64,000 nucleotides of DNA, taken from positions 1,488,001-1,552,000 of the forward strand of contig NC_079245.1 of the NCBI RefSeq assembly GCF_028009165.1, written 5' to 3'. Source of the stretch: Akanthomyces muscarius. Its lineage: Eukaryota; Ascomycota; Sordariomycetes; Hypocreales; Cordycipitaceae. Under the pieces are notes generated by a model. That model was not told the DNA's origin. It searched no databases and worked only from the letters and a program-made list of their open reading frames with translations. Positions 40,891-50,188 of the stretch are shown piece by piece (the stretch's first letter is position 1; the number at the start of each line of letters is the position of its first letter). A program made the translations under genes and the position numbers.

Positions 40891-42137
40891 TCACAGTTCT
40901 GCCGGATTCAGGTCCCAAATGCCCTCTGGTGCAGAGGGTCGACCTAATCGTAAACGAGCTGATTTTCGGGATAGGTTGGACACAATGCTGAATAAAGTAG
41001 CACTGTTACTTCCATCTGCGTTGCATCGATTGATGGCTGCTGGGAACCCGTCTTCGTCCTCCAGGACATGCTCAATACACTTCATCCCATCTGTCACGGC
41101 CGTCAGTTCGCTACGGTAGGCCTCTAGCAGATGCGCTGCCCTGTCCAGTCTCGGTTTTGTGTCTGGCCATGGAAACTTCTCTGATGGTGTGAAGCTGTGA
41201 CGGACCACGAAGTGGTTGGTGTGTGCAATTTGGCCGGCCGTCATTTCCAGTCGTATCAAGTCGGCGTGGCTGGATTCCAGGCAAGTGCCTCCAGTCTCAT
41301 CTGCAACAAGAATGTTACCCGCTGTAGCTATTCCTAGCTCGGTGATTCTGGATATTGCATCTTCTCTTGTAACCGCCTCCAATGCCTCTCGCAGCGCAAT
41401 GTGAATTGGTAAGGCCTGCAATGAGATACCCCTTTGTGGGATTGCATTCAAAAATACGGCAACGCCTTTTGAGTTGATACCGCTTTTGGACAGTAGGCCT
41501 GCCTCGGTAGCTTGGCTGATTCTTGGCTTTGTTCCATCGACGGGAATGATGTGCTGCAGCACAAGGCGTGATTTCTGCGCAATATCCCACTGTCGCAATC
41601 TGGCTTAGCTATGCCGGATATCACATATTAACAATCGCTCAACTTACGTCCCAATTTTGCCCAGCAACGCAGAACATGTCGGTCTTCCATGCTACAGTGG
41701 TGCATCCGTCGGTGAGCATGCCCATGGCAATTTCCGATCTTGAATTCAGCGTCAGAATGTCCGAAAACTCTAGACCACTCCCATGAGCAATGCCTATTTA
41801 TCATTTTAGCTATCAGATATACCCCTTGTGTTGCCGTCAACCATCCGATCTCAATTGGGCTCACCATTCATCTCTTCGACCAGGTGAGGGACATGCCTTT
41901 TGAGATACGGGAGGAAGGCCTGCGCCGTGGTGGTGGCCTCTACCCATGTCACTTTGCTCCAGTCTTGGAAAAACTGCGAATAAAATGTCACGTTCTCTCT
42001 AATGAGGTCTTTGGCATTGTATCCATGATGAAGCCCGATCTTGGTGTCGAGTTAGAGGTGTGAAAAGATACGACGGACAGGTTAACGCTCGGCCTTCTCA
42101 CTTCGTATGGAGTTCCCCGGCATGTTATCTCGAGCAT
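40891..42137 (-). CDS. Acyl-CoA:6-APA acyltransferase-like protein (peptidase C45)
   Basis: N-terminal-nucleophile amidohydrolase of the isopenicillin N acyltransferase family. Fungal members outside penicillin producers act on unknown amides or acyl donors. Four exons: 42137-42102, 42039-41865, 41793-41648 and 41589-40891; 351 residues. The start MLEITCRGTPYE-IGLHHG is typical. The self-cleavage and catalytic site is intact as DGC-T (Cys101 in TDGCTTVAW), followed by GQNWDWD, EAGLLSKSGINSKGVAVFLNAI and AGNILVADETGG. The C-terminus (NPAEL) is not a canonical PTS1, unlike the peroxisomal penicillin enzyme. There are no pcbAB or pcbC genes nearby, so a role in beta-lactam synthesis is unlikely. 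Exons 1-3 are short and easy to miss. Substrate unknown. Confidence 0.88.
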
Positions 42138-43837
42138 CTTGTGCGTCTTATTGCGTATTCTGCCTGCGGCTTTCTTTCCGTATGTCGTTGACTTGGCTGG
42201 ATATCCACCTCATCTGCGCGCGGGCGGCAACAAAGCAACGACTGTTTACGGTTTAATGCGGGGTTACGCTCCAGTAACACGGCCACGAGCGGGGAAAACT
42301 GACGGATCTCACAGGAAATATTGACGACAATTGCGTGAATATGTTGTTTGACACGGCATAATACCTGCATACTGCGTACATGACCGGGTTTCGGCCGGCA
42401 GCGACACGGGTCTACTACGTTCATACAGTTCAATGTGCTTACAGCCTACCCTGAAGGATGGGGCCTTTTGGGTCACCCGCTAATGTCTCACTTTTCGCAT
42501 TTTTTTTCTCTCCTTGCGGGCTGACTCTTGCGATGTGCCTCGGGACTTGTCCTTACTTGTAGGATTCCGCGGTCTCCGCGATTCCAACACTGGATGAACA
42601 CAGGGTTCGGGTGGCTAGGTGGCCACCTGGCCAGGTGGCCAGAGCGAAAGTGGTTGAGAGTGTACACGATAGCGAGCCAGCAGGCCTAGCCTCTCCTCAC
42701 AGCGGAGCAAAGTAAGTAGGAAAACACATATTCTTTTCGCAGGCTGACCGCTGCAATAAGCACGCGGTTGGCTGAATCCTCACGGAAAAGCCTGCCGCAC
42801 CGCACGTGCATGATAAGTATTGCTATTTGATCCAGTGACCGCACAATGGGCTGGGCCTCAAGCCTTGGCGCAACCTAGCTTTACTGGTGTTAGCTAACTG
42901 CAAGTGAGACTTCCGTGCGTGTTAACCTGTTGCCTGAACAAGTTAGTAATTTTTCTTCTCATGGGTGCACTGTTTCCAAACCTAATTGGCTGCAGCAATT
43001 GCCCGTCCAGTCGCCTCTCATCCGCTCGACACAGCAAGAGCTTTCTTTTGCTATGACTTTGAGACAGCATGTGGCCAGTCCACTGTGTGGTATCGATAAT
43101 CATGTAAACTGCCATTTAGCTGTAAACTGGACGGTGCCAAGGAGCATTGGTCGTGATGCCACGCTCTGTACCGGAGCTGGCAGCGGATAAGTTCTTCGGC
43201 AGCTGCCACAATGGAACACACCGGTGAAGCCTTACCCATTAATGGCCCACGGATTGAGAGATTCTCACAGGAGGATTCTAAGCCTTGCATCCACAGATCG
43301 AGCCCACCAGGAACTGGACACGTCCGAGGAAAGGACTGGCGGCCCCGCCACATGTCTCTCCACCCAATTGCTTATTATTATCCATCCATCCATCCTCATC
43401 GTACACCCGCATCTGCTATGAGACTTTAATTTGCAAGTCACTGTGCCGTCCTCGGTGAAGTCCATGTCAATGCAACGCGACGGCAGATCAGCAGAAACGC
43501 GCTGTCGATCGTCACCATGGCCAACGCAGGTGACGAAGCCATCGCCTGATCAGACAAACGGACCAGCACAGAAGACAAAAGCAAGAAGTGAGATGGCATG
43601 CGCCGTCACATCCCGTAGGATCGATACCAACAAACCACTATCTGTCGGCTTACTCTACTACTGGAAGGTAGCAACTGTTGTGGAGTTAGTTTTCTCGGGC
43701 CTTCCTACAAGCGAGTCCAGATGCACTACCGGTCTCCTCTTTGTCTTCGGCATATCCCTACCTACTTGCTGTACTGTGCGATCCGCTGTCTGTGCACCAG
43801 AAGAACCCCAGTCAACCGCAATGTAGCGGAAATGGCA
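42138..43837. other. Long divergent region between C45 and GH18 genes
   Basis: About 1.7 kb, with no gene I can support. It contains a 22-bp perfect palindrome at 42620-42641 and a CCAT microsatellite near 43380-43393. A 131-codon frame (43431-43826) lacks an ATG at its start and shows no family features. Regulatory sequence for two divergent genes is the likely content. Confidence 0.5.
42620..42641. repeat. 22-bp perfect palindrome
   Basis: The core GGCCACCTGGCCAGGTGGCC (42621-42640) is its own reverse complement and extends one base on each side. It sits in the promoter region shared by the C45 and GH18 genes. Confidence 0.85.
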
Positions 43838-43844
43838 TATATAG
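43838..43844 (+). promoter_or_regulatory. TATA box of the GH18 gene
   Basis: TATATAG lies 93 bp upstream of the ATG at 43931. Confidence 0.55.
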
Positions 43845-43930
43845 GCTCGTTTTCCCCGCGCATGCTGATGCGTTAGTTGGCTTCCTCATTGTATAATCAC
43901 CTGTTACGGCCAACCCGAATTGAACACGAA

Positions 43931-45028
43931 ATGCGGTGGTCCTTGTTCCCCGTCGTATCGCTGCTGGCTCCTCTGCTGCAGGCCAGCCCGGTCGGCGACG
44001 TCCAAGCTGGCGCCGAGGCCTCTGCTACAGCCACGGCAACGTCCGCATTGCCTAGACTTGTTGTCTACTTCCAGACCACGCATGACCAGAGCGGCAATCC
44101 TATCTCCATGCTGCCTCTCATCAACGAGAAGGGAATAGCCTTGACCCATCTCATTGTCTGCTCTCTCCATGTCAACAAGGACTCGGAGGTTCATCTGAAT
44201 GACTACCCCCCAGGCGATCCTCACTTCTACACGCTGTGGAATGAAACGAAGCATATGAAGCAAGCTGGTGTGAAAGTCATGGGTATGATTGGAGGAGCCG
44301 CCTCTGGCTCCTTTGATTCATCGACCCTCGACGGAGACTCCGCGACCTTTGAAAAATACTATGGACAAGTCCGAGACATTATTACCAAGTTTGGTCTCCA
44401 AGGCATGGACCTGGATGTTGAACAGCCAATGAGCCAGTCTGGTATATCCAGACTAATCAGCCGACTACGCAAAGATTTTGGATCTGGATTCATTATCACG
44501 CTAGCACCAGTCGCATCTGCGCTGCGGAATGGTGGAAATCTCAGCGGCTTTGACTACAAGTCTCTCGAATCCAGCAATGGCCGGGACATCTCCTTCTACA
44601 ATGGGCAATTCTACAGCGGATTCGGCACCATGGCACGCACCGACGACTACGTAAAGATCGTGTCCAACGGCTTTGCAGCGTCAAAGGTCCTCGCTGGTCA
44701 GCTCACTTCTTCCGACAACGGATACGGCTATATCCCATACAGTCAATTAAACGCGACTGTTATATCTCTTCGCAAAAAGTACGGCCAAATCGGCGGTGTG
44801 ATGGGATGGGAATACTTCAATAGCGAGCCCGGCGGCACCCGAGAGCCCTGGAAGTGGGCACAAGTTATGACTGAAATTCTCCGCCCCAACTCCGTTCCCA
44901 ACCTGAAGATCACATTGGACGATGCGAACCATCTCACCAACGTATATGACCATACTGTGGGCAGGTCATCCCCGAATGCCCGCCCAGGATCGCGGGCTAT
45001 TGACTACTACGCGATGGTTAATGCGTAA
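43931..45028 (+). CDS. Secreted GH18 endo-beta-N-acetylglucosaminidase, Endo T-like
   Basis: Single-exon, 365-residue secreted hydrolase that very probably cleaves the chitobiose core of high-mannose N-glycans. The first 18 or so residues are a signal peptide (MRWSLFPVVSLLAPLLQASP). Then comes an Ala/Thr-rich linker and one GH18 barrel: RLVVYFQTTHDQSGNPISML, ALTHLIVCSLH, KVMGMIGGAASGSF, the catalytic strand GMDLDVEQ (D160, D162, catalytic acid E164), and GGVMGWEYFNSEPGGTREPW. The first acidic residue of the chitinase consensus is replaced (LQGMDLDVE), as I recall for Trichoderma Endo T, and length and C-terminus (IDYYAMVNA) also agree. There is no carbohydrate-binding module. The upstream TTG-initiated extension is not used; ATG 43931 gives the signal peptide. 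Confidence 0.92.
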   Translation: MRWSLFPVVSLLAPLLQASPVGDVQAGAEASATATATSALPRLVVYFQTTHDQSGNPISMLPLINEKGIALTHLIVCSLHVNKDSEVHLNDYPPGDPHFYTLWNETKHMKQAGVKVMGMIGGAASGSFDSSTLDGDSATFEKYYGQVRDIITKFGLQGMDLDVEQPMSQSGISRLISRLRKDFGSGFIITLAPVASALRNGGNLSGFDYKSLESSNGRDISFYNGQFYSGFGTMARTDDYVKIVSNGFAASKVLAGQLTSSDNGYGYIPYSQLNATVISLRKKYGQIGGVMGWEYFNSEPGGTREPWKWAQVMTEILRPNSVPNLKITLDDANHLTNVYDHTVGRSSPNARPGSRAIDYYAMVNA

Positions 45029-45244
45029 ACCTTAAGAGGGGCTGAACTGGAAACAAGGAGTGTTGTACATAGACCAGATAACAATTCATATACGACCAAT
45101 GAGATTACATAGTTAATAGGGAAACCTTCGTACACTTTTTAACGAGGACAAGCGTGCTGGCATGAGTATCATTGATTTGCAAGTCACGTACAAATGACTG
45201 GCAGATGACTGTCGCCAGTTTATCAATACCCAGCGTGTAAGAAC

Positions 45245-46544
45245 TTATTCCTGTTCATTTAGCCATCTCTTCCAGCTACTGTCACATAATATCGACCGAA
45301 CGCGTCCTTGCAACCAACTTGTATTTCCCCAGAAACCCCAAGAAGCCTGGAAACGACACCAATCCACGAGTGCCGTTTCCCAATGCCGCTGTAAGTCCAC
45401 GAAATCGTACCTCGTACCATCGATTTTGTTGTGTTGGATGAGCAGTTGGTGATACTGCACTAGTAGCTCCAATTCCCCCCCCTGCATGGATATTTTATCA
45501 GGAAGCGGCGAGCTCGTGTTGACGAGCATATGCAAAGGAACGGAGCAAGTAAAGAGTTTGGCAAGATCGCTGACCCCGAGTCCGAGTCCGACATACTGGA
45601 AATCAAAGAAGGCAACGCCGTCTCCCGATTCAGTGGAAAACAAGTTCTCGGATTTTACATCGCCGTGTATAAAGGTTTCGAACGACCTGCCCCTCGGGAC
45701 GAGGAATTTTGCAACTTTTTCAGCAACCGAAGCTGTATCGTCAGGGTTGCATAACGCTGCAGACCATTCCGAGTCAGATCTGCTGGCCAGCGCGGCGAAT
45801 TCTGTCCGTCTTGTGGCGAGGTATGTATATCCACCGTTGAGCCAGATGGACCTGGGTGCCGAGACTTCGCCGGCTCTCCTAGCCTCCAACTCGGCCATAG
45901 GAGGTAAGAGAAGCCCGTCCATCGTATGCTTGTTCTGTACTTTCCAAAAACTGCCATGAAAATTTGCGAGCCATTTGATTGCTGAGAGGACTTGGGCCCT
46001 AGACAAGTAACTCCTCTTCTCGCCAGCGATGGGAAAAGTCCTCCTCAGGTCAGTCATTAAAGTTGCAGTGACCCTGGTCACATCTTTAGACATGCCTGGA
46101 GCCAAATCACGCGTTGAAGCCAGACACTTCGCCACGGCAACGCCTGGCGACAACGAGGGGGCAATTTCCTCGTAAAAATACTGCTCCACATCATAGCTGA
46201 ACAGTTTTCGTAGGTGGCCTTCATCACTTTCGGAATCTGGAGGGCAGATAATTTTTAACACGACACGTAATTTACCATCCGCCTCCAGAAGATACCCATC
46301 TTGTGCTTTCAGACTCGACCCCAAGCCAGTAGATGCTATGGGTTTCGTTTCCAGAGCATAGATGAACCCATAGCCTGGTTGACAGATCTTGTTAGCCATT
46401 TTCAGTCTGTAATGGTGAGGTTAACCCGTTAATCTCTGAATTACCTGCCCACAAAGCTTGGAGTTCTTCGGAGTGTAGCAGCTTGAGCCCCGCATTTGCG
46501 AGGAGTTTGTCAGTCACTCGCTCTATCTCTTCATGCGTGACCAT
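45245..46544 (-). CDS. CHK/aminoglycoside-phosphotransferase-like kinase
   Basis: Small-molecule kinase-fold protein of the CHK/EcK (ecdysteroid kinase-like)/APH type; substrate unknown. Two exons, 46544-46445 and 46374-45245, give 409 residues. Exon 1 (MVTHEEIERVTDKLL...) joins through ALWAG|YGFIYAL, the usual fungal LWAGYG block, after a 70-bp intron with a CTAAC branch site. The catalytic loop is FIHGDVKSENLF (HGD at about residue 270; catalytic Asp and metal Asn present), followed by the DFG-equivalent FFDFQYVGLG, with Asp present. A 384-codon reading that starts inside the intron (ATG 46399) is also open, but lacks the family N-terminus. It converges with the GH18 gene; 216 bp separate the two stop codons. 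No signal peptide, so probably cytosolic. Confidence 0.85.
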
Positions 46545-47822
46545 AGCAGTCTGTAGTGCATGCAGCTGGAGATTGCTTGCGGTCTGGCGTGGTTTATCCC
46601 TTGTGCCTGTCGGTGGCTAACGATGGTTTCATGTAAGATGTGGGGAATTTATGTAGTTGCTTGTGGAAGACAATATCGAGTCACATGACAAGACATTCAA
46701 CACGTTAAAACACATTTACACAGTTGATTTGACGGTTTTCTTGGTTAGAACTGCCAAAATCGCTAGTGCCAATTCTTGTTTCCAGTCCATTGAGTATACG
46801 GAAGCTATTGCTACAGCAGATTAATTCCGGACCGTGTATCGTCGAACTGAGACGTGGCCGTCAGCAGCAGAATAGATGAAGGAGTTGGGAAAATGGTTAA
46901 TGGAGAACGAAACATGAAGAAAAAAACGCGGAATTCAATGGGTAATATCAAGCCTATTCGAGCGTTGTAGGTTGCTGGTGCCGTTATCATCACCATGCCA
47001 TATGTGTACACTTGCGCTGCGCTTGGGATTGCTAGATGCTAACATCGTTGCGAATGGATACAATATTGATTTCGAATATTTCTTCCTTGTGCCGTTCAAT
47101 CAACGATATTGATTTTGTGGATATAAGTTTACCGCCTCCTAAAGATTCGGGCCATTCCTTACGTGCGGGGTGTACTTTCTGCTCTGCGGGCTTGTCCACT
47201 GTGCCTCCTGACAGCCGTTGTCATAATAATGCCCCAGTGACTACATACTGTCAGCTCTGCCCAATCAACGGATGTCAGAGCTAGTTACCCGCGGGTAAAC
47301 ATGATACGGTTGCTGCACGTGGGACGGTACGTAAGAGTTAATAACGTCTTAACTATAGGGTAGCTGGTGCATATTCGTCATTCCTCGCAACGATCAGCTC
47401 ATCCAAGCAAGGTGGACCTGGCCCGCCAAGATGGCTATGGGAACTGAGGAAAACCTGCCAGCATGTCTTCATTGGGATAACATACTGGTGGCTGATCGCT
47501 GTGGTGTTGCCGATAACTCCTACTCACTCTCGCCCTCAATGCTAGCTGGCTAACACATGCTATTTTCTAAACCTACCCTCGCTACAAGAGCACCGACAGC
47601 TGAGTAGCCTGGTACACTAACAGTAAATTACATATTTGACCGGTTACCGGACGATCACTGGTAGATCTGCTGGCCCCCTCACTGGCCATTCCATAAATTC
47701 TCTGCGCTGATCGTCGAATTGCTGCCGCAATATTGGACTATCCTAGCGTCAACCGCTACGACTCACACGGCAGCTTAGGATGTAAATTCCACGGCCCCAC
47801 AGAGACATCCATGTTAAACGAG
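46545..47822. other. Divergent region between kinase and sulfatase genes
   Basis: About 1.3 kb with no supported gene. It contains a 14-bp perfect palindrome centred on CCGCGG at 47285-47298. Other open frames are short and featureless. Confidence 0.5.
47285..47298. promoter_or_regulatory. 14-bp palindrome with CCGCGG core
   Basis: TTACCCGCGGGTAA is a perfect palindrome containing inverted CCG/CGG triplets, the half-sites used by fungal Zn2Cys6 regulators. It lies between two divergently transcribed genes. A regulatory role is inference. Confidence 0.4.
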
Positions 47823-47832
47823 TATATAAATA
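47823..47832 (+). promoter_or_regulatory. TATA box of the sulfatase gene
   Basis: TATATAAATA lies about 100 bp upstream of the ATG at 47933. Confidence 0.6.
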
Positions 47833-47932
47833 TCCAGCACTGTCCGCCAAACCCCGTTGCGACGGGAGCTGTTAGAATCCAACCAGCTGTCCTTGGTGCG
47901 AAGTTCACATCCAGAGAAGTGTAGCCAACACG

Positions 47933-49952
47933 ATGAAGTGCGCCAGTTTTCTGGCCACTGTGTTGCTCAGCGGTGCTGCGCGGGCAGCCCATGCCCCTAA
48001 GCCTAACTTCGTCTTCATCATAACTGATGACCAGGATCAGCGGCTGGGCTCCGTCGACTACATGGATTCTGTACAGAAACACCTAAAAAAAGAAGGGGCC
48101 ACCCTTTCCAGGCATTTCTGTACCGTCTCTCTCTGTTGCCCATCGCGGATTTCCCTTCTCACCGGCAAAGCTGCACATAATACAAACGTGACTGACGTTA
48201 AACCGGTATGTCCTCTTTCAATGCGCCATCGCCGAAGTTTAGGTGGGATGTATATTGATGATTGAGTAGCCATGGGGTGATTTATGTTGTGCCCTTCTGC
48301 GTCTCTTAGTGGCTAACAAAAAGCAGGCGGCTACCCGAAGTTCATCTCGCAAGGGCTGAACGACGACTATCTCCCAGTCTGGCTTCAGGACGCGGGCTAC
48401 AACACGTACTACACTGGAAAGTTGATGAATAACCTTGGAATCAGAACCTATCAAAGCCCACCCCCTCGTGGATGGAACCGATCTGACTGTACGGGAATCA
48501 GTCATTCCTCTGTACAGTGTGACTGCTTACAATTATAGTTTTGCTCGACCCGAACACTTATGTGTACAACAACGCTTATTTCACCCTCGACAACCAGAAA
48601 TGGCAAGCTTTCCCCGGAAAGTATTCCACCGATCTTATTGCCAAAAGAGCATTGGAATTCCTCAAGGAAGGCATTGATACCCATGAGCCATTTTTTCTCG
48701 GAATCGCACCGATCGCGCCTCACTCCGAGTTGACTGATACCTTCAGAGAACCTGTACCGGCCAGACGCCACCAGAGTCTTTTCCCGGATGCGAAGGTACC
48801 AAGAAACAAAAACTTCAACCCCGCACAGGTAATCAAGTGCATTAATATGCGAGGCTATGGACAAGCTAATGCTGACATTACGTCGCAGCCCGGAACTGCA
48901 AGTTACTTCAAGGATCTTCCCAGACTTAACGATTCGCAAGTTCAATACCTCGATAACTTCCAGAGAAGGCGTCTGCAATCTCTACAGGCTGTGGACGACC
49001 TGATCGGCGACATCTTTAATGCCCTCCAGGATCATCCTCAGGTTCTGGCCAACACCTACATAATCTACACCGCTGATAACGGTTTCCACCTTGGACAGCA
49101 TAGACTGCCCGCCGGGAAAACATGCAGTATTGAAGAAGATGTCAACGTCCCATTTATCATTCGTGGCCCCGGAATCGCAAAAAACAATGTATTGAACTTC
49201 CCCTCTTCGCACACTGACCTTGCGCCGACTTTCCTCAAACTGGCCGGCATGCCTCTGCGAGACGAGTTTGACGGTTTGCCCATTCCTGTCAGATCTGCAG
49301 ACCAAACTGCTGATGCAATAAAAACCGAGCATGTCAGTATTGAGTACTGGGGAAGTGGTATCATTGAAGGAACCGCGTTTGATAATTTGAGTATGCATAT
49401 GTTTTTCCGAATCATCATGTGTTTGCTGACAGTCGATCCAGAAGGCTACTTTGACCAGAATACGTACAAGACCCTGCGGATTGTTTCTAAAAATCATGAG
49501 TTTATGTACACTGTGTGGTGTAATGGCGACCATGAGTTGTACAACATGCAGGTACGTTGGCGAACTGGGTTGAAGACATGCACAGTTACCAATACTTTAC
49601 ACAGACAGACCCTTACCAGACATTCAACTTGTACGGCAAGCAACCCCAGGGCAGTCCTCACAACATCACGCAGCTCACCAAACGCCTTGATACCTTGGTC
49701 TTGACTCTCAAGGATTGCAAACGTGATTCCTGCCGCTATCCTTGGAAGACGATTTTCCCATCCGGCGAAGTCACCAGTCTGCACGAGGCTTTGGAGGAGA
49801 GCTTTGACGACTTCTTTGACTCGCAACCTTGGGTTTCATTGGATGAGTGTACCCTTGGATACATACCTGAGCTTGAAGGACCTGCTGGCCCGAAGCCGTA
49901 TCAAGGATCATTCGTACGCGACGCAGAGCTTCGTGATGAGCACTGGATTTAA
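47933..49952 (+). CDS. Secreted arylsulfatase (type I sulfatase)
   Basis: Hydrolyses sulfate esters of aromatics or glycans outside the cell. Seven exons keep one frame: 47933-48205, 48270-48276 (7 nt), 48327-48488, 48539-48828, 48889-49390, 49442-49551 and 49605-49952; 563 residues. A signal peptide (MKCASFLATVLLSGAARA) precedes NFVFIITDDQD (metal Asp pair) and the formylglycine site CCPSR (Cys68, Arg72) in SLCCPSRISLLTG. The 7-nt exon supplies P-W-G, restoring PPWGGYPKFISQGLNDDYLPVW. The later blocks GKLMNN, FFLGIAPIAPHSE, YTADNGFHLGQH and HELYNMQ are all expected. Two introns (48829-48888 and 49391-49441) are multiples of three with no stop, so they look like coding sequence. Subclass (phenol versus glycan sulfatase) cannot be told. 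Confidence 0.9.
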
Positions 49953-50188
49953 CCAGAGAGCTGTGGCATCAACGCGCTGGTCACAGGAAAACAGACAGGT
50001 TTCACGTTGCACTTACGCTGACACCGATAAACTATTTCTGGCAGATAGAGTGAATAGAATGAGAGAGCCCATGACTGTGTTGCTAGAAAGGCTATTTAAC
50101 AACTGAAAAGTACGATAAACATATGAACAGGCTTATTGTACATTGCTGACGTTTTCTGATCAAATATATGACCATGTTCCTCACTGAA

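Noticed and set aside
43431..43826. 131-codon open frame upstream of the GH18 gene
   Set aside because: It begins at a TTG, has no recognisable domain and overlaps likely promoter sequence.
46375..46399. ATG at 46399 as the start of the kinase gene
   Set aside because: It lies inside the intron between the conserved ALWAG and YGFIY segments; the spliced model with ATG 46544 restores the family N-terminus.
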